NCBI GenBank assembly: GCA_032622095.1
Contig: CP136068.1
Coordinates: forward strand, 116,485,509-116,549,508
DNA: 64,000 bases
Source of the DNA: Siphonodentalium dalli
Lineage: Eukaryota; Mollusca; Scaphopoda; Gadilida; Siphonodentaliidae
Direction of reading: 5' to 3'
Shown: positions 48,437 to 58,116 of the stretch, one piece after another
How the letters are laid out: each line of letters starts with the position of its first letter
Position numbering within the stretch: the first letter of the stretch is position 1
Translations under genes and position numbers: made by a program
Notes under the pieces: model-generated
Told to the model about the DNA's origin: nothing
The model's database searches: none
The model's input: the letters and a program-made list of their open reading frames with translations, nothing else

Positions 48437-49288
48437 TTAGAACTCCTCTCGTTTTCTGAAATGCAACTTCGCCAAAGACTTACCACCAATAAACTGAATT
48501 GATTTTCCTGTGTCGCCACTTATATTTACACTAATTTTGTCAAAGTAAGACTTTGAAACTGGAACATAATGTAAATTTAAAAATTCATGTTTTACATGTA
48601 ATCCGTCGATATCTCTTTTAATTCTGAAAGAAACAACTCGTAAAATTTGTACTTCAACATTTCCAACAATTGTGAAATCGGCAATATCAGAATAAACAAA
48701 CATTAGATTATGACCAACATTCATATCTACACCAAACGGAAATCTATTATTTGAATAAAAATCATCAGAAGCGTTTTCAGTTTTGTAACCCAACTTGTGC
48801 AAAAGACATTGTGGTAATTCAATTCCTAGTTTTGTGTTACTTAAACTCTTGCGAATAATTTTCACACGTTTTGTAACTTTTGAGTACTTGATGTTAAATC
48901 CGTATTCGTTTTGCATTGCTTCTCCAAGTGTTTCATCAATTACATCTTGCATTGTATCAAGTAAATCTGCCGCAGAGGTATACGAACCTTTTCGTATCTG
49001 TATTTCAAGTGCATGAACGCCATCAGGTCTCGTAAATATCTTTTCTTCAAAACGATTTTTAAGAACAGACAGTATTATTGCATCAGTTGTAATCAAATTG
49101 AATTTACACGAACCCCCTGTAACATTGTATGTTTCTGAAGGTGTTATCAGTTCGACTAATGCAACTTCCCATTTTTCTTTATCAATTTGAATTGGTTTTG
49201 GTAATTGTACAGTAAAACAACATTGAATATTGTTTGGATACATTACCATTGAACTGTCGCTCGGAATTGTAATGTAGAAAGAATTCAT
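48437..49288 (-). CDS. Penton-like minor capsid protein (single jelly roll)
   Basis: 283 residues, intact. The N-terminus FYITIPSDSSMVMYPNNIQC followed by FTVQLPKPIQIDKEKWEVAL is the typical start of Polinton penton proteins. The body alternates beta strands with a long helical insertion (SAADLLDTMQDVIDETLGEA). In intact relatives it forms the pentameric vertices. Its ATG overlaps the stop of the upstream membrane-protein gene (ATGA at 49,285-49,288), indicating a tightly packed transcript. No break is visible. Confidence 0.85.
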   Translation of the reverse strand: MNSFYITIPSDSSMVMYPNNIQCCFTVQLPKPIQIDKEKWEVALVELITPSETYNVTGGSCKFNLITTDAIILSVLKNRFEEKIFTRPDGVHALEIQIRKGSYTSAADLLDTMQDVIDETLGEAMQNEYGFNIKYSKVTKRVKIIRKSLSNTKLGIELPQCLLHKLGYKTENASDDFYSNNRFPFGVDMNVGHNLMFVYSDIADFTIVGNVEVQILRVVSFRIKRDIDGLHVKHEFLNLHYVPVSKSYFDKISVNISGDTGKSIQFIGGKSLAKLHFRKREEF

Positions 49289-49548
49289 ACTTTCAAAATT
49301 TCTGCCGACTGATTTTTCAAATATTTCAAATGCGGTGTTGGTAAAATGTATCCCAAAGAACTACTGAGTAAAATTAACCACAGTTCTTTATTTTCACTTT
49401 GTAAACTTAAATGAACAATTGCTGTAGCGATTATACCAACAATTTTAATAATTTGTGTAAAATATGTTACTTGATTTTTTGCAATTTTTTCTCCACAGAT
49501 TTGAAATTGTGATGGAGCATCCAGAACAACTGAACCATTTTGAGACAT
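49285..49548 (-). CDS. Small membrane protein between integrase and penton genes
   Basis: The ATG at 49,548 (10 nt after the integrase stop) opens 87 codons; longer versions would start inside the integrase gene in another frame. After a polar N-terminus (MSQNGSVVLDAPSQFQICGE) come two hydrophobic helices, IIKIVGIIATAIVHLSL and LWLILLSSSLGYILPT, and a short polar tail. I do not recognise the family. Small two-helix proteins in viruses often act in membrane passage or as holin-like pores, but nothing here proves it. Confidence 0.6.
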   Translation of the reverse strand: MSQNGSVVLDAPSQFQICGEKIAKNQVTYFTQIIKIVGIIATAIVHLSLQSENKELWLILLSSSLGYILPTPHLKYLKNQSAEILKV

Positions 49549-49558
49549 GTTAAAAGTT

Positions 49559-50676
49559 TTATACCAAATTTGTGGCAGGAATCCAACTGTCAAATTTTTT
49601 AGGATAACCAGCCCAATGAACTTTAATTTCTCTAACTGATTTACCAGCAACTTTTCTTGAACGTTTACCAACAACTGATTCAATTTCGTAAACTTTATTA
49701 TCTTTTATATGTTGAATTTCTTTACCATAAAATGATCCTGCGATGTTTTCACCATCTAAATCAACTAATTTGTAAGTTAATGGTGTACTTTTACAAACTC
49801 TACTAATTTTGAAAATTTCTTTTGTCCAATTTGGAAGATATCCTTTATCAAAAGTTCTCTTTGTTTTATTTATTCTAACAAAATCTCCAACTTTCAAGAT
49901 CTTATCTTTTTTCGTTTTTAACTTTCCATAAAGATTTCTGGAAACATCAATTTCATTTTCTCGAGTTACTAAAACTGGTGCCATCTTAATACTTCTATGA
50001 AAACTTTTGTTGTAAGAATTCACAAAATCGTGCAAAACATCATTGTATTTCAAAGTTTGATTATGTGTAAAATATTTCCACATCTTTGTTTTCAATGTCC
50101 GTTGAAAACGTTCAACTATACTTGCTTTTGTCTCTGGATTCTCTGTTGTGAAAAAATGAATTTTCTTAGATTTCAAAAATTGTAAAAATAATTTATTTTT
50201 GAATTCTGAACCTTTGTCAGATTGAAATGAAACAGGTTTTCGTTTTGATGATTTGAGAATTTTCTGAAATGTTTTAACTAAAGTTTTACCAGTTTTGTCT
50301 TTAATTTTTTCAACCCATGCAAATTTTGAGAAAACATCAATAACACAAAGTAAATATCTGTAATTGTCATTGTGCTTTTGCAAAGTTTGCAAATCTGCCA
50401 AATCAGCTTGCCACTGAATATCAATTCCTGCAACAATAGTTTTACGTCTGGAAATTTCCGAACAATTGGTTTGTGCAAAGTATATGTTTTTTGCCATTGT
50501 AACCATTTTTTAACATCTGAAAGTTTAATTTTGTTATTTGTTTCTTTCGCATTTTTAAAAAGTTGATTTGCTCCACTGAAACCACCAACTTCTTTTGGAT
50601 TGTAGTAAATTTCAGTTAGAAGTTTGTCAAATTTTATGTAAGTGGGGACGATTCTTTCAAAATAGATTTTCTGGTT
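49559..50676 (-). pseudogene. Retrovirus-like integrase with chromodomain, frameshifted
   Basis: The long frame (50,506-49,559) holds the catalytic core: D35 in WQADL, D97 in FQSDKGSEF and E132 in ASIVERF. A C-terminal chromodomain follows (YEIESVVG... then KVHWAGYPKKFDSWI), which may guide integration to particular chromatin. The N-terminal portion (about 50,676-50,450: ...EIYYNPKEVGGFSGANQLFK..., VKKWLQWQKTYTLHK) is in another phase, and the join near 50,440-50,460 needs a -1 shift. No slippery heptamer is seen there, and the N-terminal part has no ATG, so decay is likelier than recoding. The protein inserts the element's linear DNA. Confidence 0.85.
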
Positions 50677-51355
50677 TTAGGAAAACTTTGAGGTGTGAAA
50701 ATATCAACTGAACGTTTTCTTGACTTGCCACTGCTAGGAGTTGCATGAGGTGTATGAAACTCATCACCAGTGTGACCTTCTTTTAAATGTCTTTGTATCC
50801 ACAACCATCGATTCCTGTTACCTACATAATCTTGTGGAAACATTAAGTTCCCCCAATCCACGTAGGAATGTTTCATAACCAACTGGGTCAAAACCTTTTC
50901 GGTGACGAACAACATCGTTTATCAAATCAATTATATTTGATCCAGTAACTGTTTCTGTTCCATAAATTAATTGTCCACGATCATCCCATCTAAGTTTAGG
51001 ATTAGTTGACAACAATGTTAAAATTTGTTGTGCTTTACCACGAAGTTTAGATGGCACACTTTCCAATATATGTTCACTCATGTTCCCAAAGTTTTCAGAT
51101 AACTTTTGTTCAGGTAAACTGAATTTTGAATTTAAAGATTTTTGTGAAGTTTTCAATTTGTACAAATTTTCTCCAAATAACTGACTTTTCTGATTCAGAA
51201 ATATTTTTATCATAAACTGATTTCAATTCTTTGTAAGAATCTGAAACATTTGAAATTGCAGGATCAGGAGGTAATTGAGGTGTATTCATTTCTGACATTT
51301 TCCATTGTTTGAAATCTTCCAACATTCTGAATGGTACAATAACCATTTTCTTCAT
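50634..51355 (-). pseudogene. Uncharacterised Polinton protein broken into three frames
   Basis: Three overlapping frames in three phases read as one gene: 51,355-51,110 (start MKKMVIVPFRMLEDFKQW), 51,213-50,818 (with SKLRGKAQQILTLLSTNPKL and IIDLINDVVRHRKGFDPVGY) and 50,915-50,634 (ending in a basic SGKSRKRSVD tail). Junctions fall near 51,160-51,200 and 50,860-50,900. Proteins with this opening and a P.G...F...L core are common beside integrase genes of metazoan Polintons, but their function is unknown to me. Two indels make this copy non-functional. Confidence 0.6.
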
Positions 51356-51375
51356 ATTTATTTGAGATTTAGTTT

Positions 51376-51744
51376 TTACAAAATATTGTTAACAACTGCA
51401 CCTAATGTTTTGCTAATCAATGGAGCAAGAAATAATAATGGTAAAAAGCCACCTTTTTGATTCAAAATTTTCTTCTTTTGTTGCAAAGGTTTGTTCTTGT
51501 CTGCAAGATATCTGATATGTTTACGCTTCGAATGTAACTTGCGGTTCTGAGCTTCATTCAGTTTTACATTACCTTTTAAAAGATTTTGACAACATTCTGA
51601 AATGCAATCCATCACTTGTTTCGGAGCATCGTTGATCATTTTCTGTTTATATGCAGATGGAACTTTACTCATTGCAACAATCAACTCACCATATTTTTTT
51701 ATCAGCGGTGCTTTCCGGCTCTTAGTTTTTGAAGGCATCTTCAC
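51376..51744 (-). CDS. pX-like basic protein with hydrophobic tail
   Basis: 122 residues, intact, start ATG 51,744 (or 51,738). It has a very basic body (KTKSRKAPLIKK, QNRKLHSKRKHIRYLADKNK) and a C-terminal KGGFLPLLFLAPLISKTLG. A Gly-Gly followed by a Leu/Pro/Ile-rich segment after a basic region is the plan of the adenovirus pX (mu) core protein, which condenses DNA in the virion. The likeness is in layout and short motif, so I call it pX-like. A Cys pair (DCISECC) sits mid-protein. Confidence 0.6.
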   Translation of the reverse strand: MKMPSKTKSRKAPLIKKYGELIVAMSKVPSAYKQKMINDAPKQVMDCISECCQNLLKGNVKLNEAQNRKLHSKRKHIRYLADKNKPLQQKKKILNQKGGFLPLLFLAPLISKTLGAVVNNIL

Positions 51745-51794
51745 AGTCTAAGTAGTTGTCTCAAAATGAGCAGAAAAATTATATGTTTCATCTT

Positions 51795-52382
51795 TTATCT
51801 TTTCTGATTGAACCATTCTAAAGCTTCGAATGCAGATTTCGATGCATCAGACAACGGCATAAAATTTGAAAATTCAAGATCAATAACTGGTTTTTTTTGT
51901 AACTGTTGATGTTGAGGGTTCTGCTGAGAAGGTATAGGTGTAAATTTAGAATGTTGATTTTGTTGAGTTTGCATCGGTGTAAACTTTGAATGATTTAGAG
52001 AAAGTTTTGTTTTACGTTTAGATTCTGTTTGACTACCCCTTTGTTGTGTTTGCATCAGTGTAATCTTTGAACGTTTTGGAGAAACCTTTGATTTACTTTT
52101 AGATTGTCTACCAGTTTGTTCAAATGAATTTTTCAAAAGACTTCTAATTAAAACACCTCCAAGGAACCCACTACCACTTCGTTGTAAAATTAATTTGCGT
52201 TTTGTTTCCATATCAGTTGATCGATCAGAGATTTTTTTAAGAACATTTTTATTTCTCTGAAAAAACTTTTTTGTCTGTGATGGTAATTTCCAATCATTTT
52301 CAATAAATAATTCAGCTGCAAAAGTGAAGAAATTTATAATTTGTGACAGTTCATCATGACTAAACATCTCGGTGGACGACAT
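51795..52382 (-). CDS. Basic Gln/Ser-rich protein, possible second pX-like core protein
   Basis: The ATG at 52,382 is preferred because an upstream TTG/GTG frame would overlap the ATPase gene. 195 residues. A helical N-terminus (DELSQIINFFTFAAELFIEN) precedes RSGSGFLGGVLIRSLL, reminiscent of the GGF-hydrophobic motif of the neighbouring 51,376-51,744 protein. A low-complexity tail with repeats of HSKFTPMQTQQ-type units follows (about residues 105-165). Basic composition and position suggest a core or scaffold protein. The family is not recognised. Confidence 0.5.
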   Translation of the reverse strand: MSSTEMFSHDELSQIINFFTFAAELFIENDWKLPSQTKKFFQRNKNVLKKISDRSTDMETKRKLILQRSGSGFLGGVLIRSLLKNSFEQTGRQSKSKSKVSPKRSKITLMQTQQRGSQTESKRKTKLSLNHSKFTPMQTQQNQHSKFTPIPSQQNPQHQQLQKKPVIDLEFSNFMPLSDASKSAFEALEWFNQKR

Positions 52383-52416
52383 GGTTCTAAAATGAAAAAA
52401 GTAACAACAACTGAAT

Positions 52417-53067
52417 TTATACTTTTGAATAAATGACAGGACCTCGGTCATTAGCTGTCAACCATTTATGGAAAATATCAGTTCTAAATCGCAAATAATT
52501 TTCTGTTCTAGGATGAAAAACTACTAAAACATATCCATGATTTATTGAAGTTGCATCTTCGTATGCTTGTTTCAAATGATTGGTTTGCATTTGATGAGCC
52601 ATAACTTTTAATTGATTTTTATCTCGAACGCTTTGAAATAAAACCATGTAGTGTGCATTCAAACTTATAGTTCTGCTACTTTTTGATTTTTGGAACATGT
52701 TTTGAGTAATGTAAATTATTGAAGCATTTCGATGGTGACCTTTTCTAGTAAACCAAAGCATTATTTTGTCTTCATCTTGTTCCCCCATCATGTCATCGAA
52801 AACAACAAGATGAGGAAATGATTTATCTGATACAATTTCCTCATCATCGTCTGGAATGCCATCGATAAACTCAACGTTATCAATTTCTTTTATACGATTG
52901 TATGTGTCTTGCCATTCTTTGTAACACCAAACTATTTTCTTTGGTGGTGTTTGGAATAAATCGTGTTTAAATTCAATAACTTTTTTAACAAATTCTGTTT
53001 TACCTGATCCACTAGGTCCGCTGATAAAGAAATTACACGGATGTTGGAAAAGTAAAGATTCTTCCAT
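52417..53067 (-). CDS. FtsK/HerA-type genome-packaging ATPase
   Basis: 216 residues, intact, ATG at 53,067. Walker A GPSGSGKT (residues 17-24) follows a short FQHPCNFFIS strand. Walker B LVVFDDMM starts at residue 87. Then come a sensor-like IIYITQN (around 120) and an arginine-containing SVRDKNQ segment. This compact A32-like ATPase pumps DNA into capsids of Polintons and related viruses. The gene sits 33 nt downstream of the unknown gene at 53,101 and 34 nt before the 52,382 start, so it is in the same compact transcription unit. Confidence 0.9.
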   Translation of the reverse strand: MEESLLFQHPCNFFISGPSGSGKTEFVKKVIEFKHDLFQTPPKKIVWCYKEWQDTYNRIKEIDNVEFIDGIPDDDEEIVSDKSFPHLVVFDDMMGEQDEDKIMLWFTRKGHHRNASIIYITQNMFQKSKSSRTISLNAHYMVLFQSVRDKNQLKVMAHQMQTNHLKQAYEDATSINHGYVLVVFHPRTENYLRFRTDIFHKWLTANDRGPVIYSKV

Positions 53068-53100
53068 GTTGTCACTTTGATGCCTAATCAGAGAGTGAAC

Positions 53101-53742
53101 TTAACGACGTGTGAATTTAGTTTTTAAAGAGAAATCTCCAAAGCTGTAAATATTTCCAAACATTTCAATAATCCAAGTATTATAGTCTTCTATTCTTCTG
53201 TTTGTTCTGTAAATAAAAAAATCATTTCCTATAATGTTTTTAATTTTTGCATATGTTGACATTTTTTTTGTTAACAAATACCCATAGATCCTAGGAACTG
53301 ATTTAAAGGTTCCACTAGCAAGAGGATAATTATCTTCATACTTTGTATAATGAATATAGTCATGTTCATCAAAAGTTTCTAAATCTAAATGGTGTTGATC
53401 ACCACCAAATAGCCAAAAATCAGATATTCTATCAATGAGAAAAAATGTTTTGAATTTAATAAATGATTTAATATAGTTTTGAGAGAAATGAGAAAATATA
53501 CTTGTCTCAAGATAGTCCAATCTCTGTAAACATTCGTCGACATCACAGCATCGTAGTTTTGCTTTCTTTTCTCTTTCAAACCAGACTTCTTGTAATTCCT
53601 TCTTTATCTCTGGAATGAGTGTTGACTGTGCCACCAAATATCCATAAATCTTCTCAGCAATTTCTGGAGGTACTACTCCTGTCAACATCTTGACATGAAA
53701 TGACTCAACATCTCCATCCGTATGGATATGTGTGAATACCAT
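53101..53742 (-). CDS. Uncharacterised protein overlapping the polymerase 3' end
   Basis: The first ATG in the open frame is at 53,742 (213 codons); a GTG at 53,796 would give 231. The 5' end overlaps the polymerase reading frame by 38 nt (ATG) or 92 nt (GTG). The product is hydrophilic. It has a helical first half (PEIAEKIYGYLVAQSTLIPE, then ELQEVWFEREKKAKLRCCDV) and an aromatic-rich second half with a RIYGYLLTKKMSTYAKIKN segment. No family is recognised and no transmembrane or nucleotide-binding motif is seen. It is intact, so it may have been under selection until recently. Confidence 0.6.
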   Translation of the reverse strand: MVFTHIHTDGDVESFHVKMLTGVVPPEIAEKIYGYLVAQSTLIPEIKKELQEVWFEREKKAKLRCCDVDECLQRLDYLETSIFSHFSQNYIKSFIKFKTFFLIDRISDFWLFGGDQHHLDLETFDEHDYIHYTKYEDNYPLASGTFKSVPRIYGYLLTKKMSTYAKIKNIIGNDFFIYRTNRRIEDYNTWIIEMFGNIYSFGDFSLKTKFTRR

Positions 53743-56700
53743 TGACGAGTTTTCGTTTTGTGTACACTGATCTGAAAGTTTTGGTTTGACACTCACTAAT
53801 CAGTTGATGGATCTTTTGTCTTTTAATTCTGGAAGGATACTCAACAACAGTTTTGAAATTTTCACGATCATTAACACATTGTACCATTGTTTCAAAATTA
53901 ACTTTTTGACTTGTGCTGTAATCAAGAGTGATACCTTTTACCTTACATTTGGTGTATCTTCCCCCATCTTTGATGTATTCATATCCGTAGTTATTTGGCC
54001 CAAGTCCAACAAATTTGACAATCTTTGCATCTGGATGTTCGTCGCTCCATTTCCCCAATCTTCCTTCGATAGTTTTGATGTTCTTCTTTGATGGATCACT
54101 GACATACATACAGCTGTCTGTATCAAAATACAGCACTCTATCTCCAAGTTTTTTAAAAACTTTATACAATTGTAATCTTTCATACGCTGTAACAAAAGAA
54201 GCAACAACAACATTTGCTGAATGATGAGGTTCAATATTATCTAAAATATCAACATAATTTACCAGAATGAATTTGTCACCATCAAGAAGTGTAACATTTT
54301 GAACAATTATATTGTTACTAGTAAGCAATTCAAAATAACGTGATGGCTTATCCACATACTCAGTTTTTGACATAAGATTTCTTTGTGCATTCTTACCCCA
54401 TATACAATTAATCATAATTTTAGATATTTGGCGTTTTCCTGGATTCTTCTCGATGTTCTCCAATTTTATACCCTCAGCTGCATAATAATCCTGTACAAAC
54501 TTTTGCTTCTGTTCTTCTGTCTCAACACCAAATGGATAACCACTACATTCCTGTTTGATCTTTAGATGTTTGTCGATATAGGATTTGTATATTTCATCTG
54601 TCCAATCTGTCCAATGCCAAATTTGGTACACATCAAGTATTTTGTAGCCAACATCCATTGCTTTGAATAATTCTGGCGTGGTCCACACTCCTGGTATAGC
54701 TCGATCTTCTTCTGAATGGTTACATGCCTCGTTCTCATTGATGGCACAAGTGTTGCACAAAGTAAAAACCATTTTCTTGTTACAATGAATCGGTAGAACT
54801 GGAATATACAATTTCGATGGTGGTAAAATTGTACATTTAACAAGGCCCGCATAGTCTCTAATGTGTTCTTGATCGATCTTCTCTTGGCTCAAAATTTCTG
54901 GATGCCCAACAGGGTAGAATTTATATTTGTTGCAATATGGATACAACGAACACACATCGATGAACTTGATTTCTTTTGTGGAATCTTGATCAATTTCCTC
55001 GTACAATTTGATGGCATTTGTACGTCCACCAAACAATGCTTCTCTTGGCAAAATGGGGTCTCGATGTTTGTAGAAAGATTCCATTTGTTGTTTGAATTTC
55101 ACATCCTATTTCATTCTTTCGTCGATCTGATGCTCCCAAATTGATTCAACTCTGTAACCAAGACTTTCCAGTTCATCTTTCTTCTGTTGAGTTCTTGTAT
55201 ATAATTCTTCCATGGTGAGCATCGTATAGGGATTCTTGTATTGTCTGTTGTTGTAACATTTTGGACATCCATGAAACAGACATCCATTCATCTCAAAAAC
55301 TGTTCTTGTGGCTTCCTCATATCCATCGACGTAGTGTCCGCCAATATTGATTTCTCCTCCATTCAAAGCATGCTTGATTGTTATCATACGTGACAATGAT
55401 AGATGTTGAAGCCAACGTATCGCTTTCATGGAATAGTTTTTAGTACATGGGTATCCACCATCTGGAATGATTCCAATTGTTTTCTCTGGCATTGAATTCT
55501 TCCTCCATGCCAAATTGCAAACTTGCGCCAATGTTATTGACTCAATGAACGGGTCAATCTGTTCTGTTTCCAATATGTATTTCCTGAAATTTCCACATCC
55601 ACGGCGAAGAATATCCACGTCTGATTTGCAGTACTACTTCTCCATCTCTTCTTGGAAGTTGAATATCACGTAATTTTCTATTTTCTCATTGTACCATTCA
55701 AAGAATTTCTCTCGATTTTCCATGCTCATCATGTCTGGTTTGTAGTAATCAGAAGACAAGTAAGGTCCAATGTAATTTTGAAACTTTGGTGAATTCGCCC
55801 AATGTGGAAAGTGTCCTTTCGCCATCTCATTCAGCTGAAAAGTTTGTGGAAAATTTGAAAGCGGCATCATCAGAAAACTCAGAGAATCAATAACTTTCAC
55901 ACTGTTGCATTTTAAACTGAGAATTTTGTTTCCATTCATGATCAGTTCTGGTTTATGAATTCCACTTTGTATGAGTGCTTGAAGTAGAAACTGTGCATCG
56001 TATCCCTGAGCATTATGTGCTATTGCAACACATCCTTTGTGATCTTGGTGGAATAACCAGTTTGTGAAGTCTGTTAAAACGTTGTCACCCTTGAATACAA
56101 ACTCTCTGGAATCCGGTCCGCATGTTTCACATTTTTCTTCGATTGGTTTGCACATGCAATCTCCACAAGCGGTATGTGCAACGCAGAAGTTTGGAATATG
56201 AACACCTGTGTCTTGTCTGCATTCAAAGTCAAAGAATACATATGGAATCTTTGCAGGTTTCTTTTCCGGTGATTCATATTTTGGAATGTAGCACCTGTGA
56301 TCTGCTTCAACGATTTCTTTGCAATGTTTGCATTTCTTCAACCCCACACATATATGTCTGTTTGATTTATTGATGAGAATTTCTTCATCACATTTGTTGC
56401 ATAGTTGAACCAAATCACATATTTTTCTTTTCTGTTTTCCTTCCGTCTTCAAATGGTTGTCGAAACAAGATATACTTCTGAATGATCGTCGACACGTTCT
56501 ACACTTCACCAAATTTGTGAAATTACACTGTGTCAATGACCAGCATGCACAAACAAATCTGCATCGATGATCGCCACGACTTTTGAATCCAATGTCACAG
56601 AATTCACAGTAGTAGTTGGTGCCTAGAAATCCTTTGATTGATGTTATGGTGTCGAAGTGATTGTTGTTGTAGTAGATGTGTACACATTTGCTCTCCGAAC

Positions 56701-57817
56701 ACATTTCTGCAGGTTCAAATAGAAATCCAGCGCCAGCAAATTCATTGTGAATTTTCACAACATATTCTGGATACAATATTTCTTGAATCTTGTGGAACTC
56801 ATTGATACTGCAAACTGTATCGTGTGGAATGCCAGCACGGTTGAGTAGATTTTTTGCTGCATCTGTTTGTGCTGTGTATATTGATTGCCTTATTCTTTTC
56901 CATTTCTTTGACCAGCACGCAGATCCATCACTATCTGCCTTACACATTCCGACGACAATAGATCTTGCCATACACATAACATCATCAGCATTTTCAATCC
57001 GGACAATACTTCTTTTTACTTTTGTCAGCTTGTTCTTGTCTGCAAATGGTCCATAGTGTAGTGAGTGTCGTGTACCACCTTCCAGAATATCTGTAACGAA
57101 GATTTCGAAATTGAGTGCACCGTCATGAATTGTAAAGTCTGCATTTGATTGAACCACATTTTGAATATTATCCATGAGTGCCCCACCATTCAATTCACTG
57201 GCTTTTGTGAATGGAATGAAAATGCTCATATCAAGTCCTGGATGATTTATCGTAACTCTGATTCTTGTCTTCTCATTTGCTGAACATTTCTGTTTCAATT
57301 CTTCTGTCAACTTCTCAAATATCTCTGTAATGTTCTCGATTGGATCTGTAAATTTCTCGAATTTCACACCAAATTGTCGTGATGCTGATTTAAATTTTCT
57401 GGAAAATTTCTCCGAGTTCAGCTCCAATTTGAAATATTTTGTTGGATTGAACACAACACGCTCTCTAGCCAGACTTCTCTTTCTCTTCCCACCAATTTCT
57501 CTATTCTGTCTTCGACCGCGTCCAATCTGCCCATCACTAGAACTTTCTTCACTTTCTCCCCCATCAGTTTCCATATCGCTCTCTTCACTTTCTGCCTCAT
57601 CAGTTTTCATATCGCTCTCTTCACTTTCTGCCTCATCAGTTTCCATATCGCTCTCTTCACTTTCTGCCTCATCAGTTTCCATATCGCTCTCTTCACTTTC
57701 TGCCTTATCAGTTTCCATATCGCTCTCTTCAATAACTGCAGGCCTTGGTCTTTTTCTAACAATATCTTCTTCGCTGGTGGCGTCGTCTGAAACAGGTCTT
57801 TTAATTCTCTTAAACAT
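53705..57817 (-). pseudogene. polB: Protein-primed family B DNA polymerase with two in-frame TAG stops
   Basis: One phase runs from ATG 57,817 to the stop at 53,705 (~1,370 codons), interrupted by TAG at 55,634-55,636 and TAG at 55,106-55,108. Domains in order: acidic tail of five 12-residue ESDMETDEAESE repeats (residues ~31-90); Cys/His-rich zinc region (CEFCDIGF..., CRTCRRSF..., CKHCKEIVEADHRC); exonuclease motifs FFDFEC (~56,225) and AHNAQGYDAQF; palm motif A DVCSLYPYCN; motif C YFDTDS (~54,115); terminal TYPYGW. This enzyme replicates the element from its termini using a protein primer. The first stop interrupts a YCKSDVDIL segment conserved in the family. It is transcribed divergently from the zinc-knuckle gene and shares that gene's N-terminus. 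Confidence 0.9.
57548..57728. repeat. 36-bp coding minisatellite in the polymerase N-terminus
   Basis: Five near-identical in-frame copies (plus-strand unit begins CATATCGCTCTCTTCACTTT) encode the acidic ESDMETD repeats. The first unit abuts the end of the inverted repeat shared with the zinc-knuckle gene. Confidence 0.9.
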
Positions 57818-58116
57818 TTTTTTCTTGAGTTTTGTCAGCAAAAAATATTGCGACTGGCTTCTTCGGAGTTGAAGTGTAAAGTGTAGAATTACACCTGCTT
57901 TTATAGCTTTTATAGCATTCGCGATGAAAATGCTATAAAAGCAGGTGTAATTCTACACTTTACACTTCAACTCCGAAGAAGCCAGTCGCAATATTTTTTG
58001 CTGACAAAACTCAAGACAAAAATGTTTAAGAGAATTAAAAGACCTGTTTCAGACGACGCCACCAGCGAAGAAGATATTGTTAGAAAAAGACCAAGGCCTG
58101 CAGTTATTGAAGAGAG
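57722..58116. promoter_or_regulatory. Bidirectional TATA promoter in a ~185-bp inverted repeat
   Basis: Arms 57,722-57,908 and 57,933-58,116 are reverse complements except for two 1-nt indels and a few substitutions. They include the 5' leaders and the first 32 codons of both genes. Each arm carries GCTATAAAAGCAGG, i.e. a TATA box pointing outward (minus at 57,899-57,906, plus at 57,935-57,942), 80-90 bp from its ATG. The 24-bp centre ATTCGCGATGAA-like spacer separates them. The two genes should start from mirror-image core promoters and be co-regulated. Confidence 0.85.

Noticed and set aside
50440-50460. Programmed -1 frameshift in the integrase
   Set aside because: No X XXY YYZ heptamer or downstream stem is visible at the junction, and the N-terminal part also lacks a start codon.
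55106-55636. Amber-recoded genetic code in the element
   Set aside because: The capsid gene is broken by TAA and two other genes by indels, so decay explains the stops without recoding.
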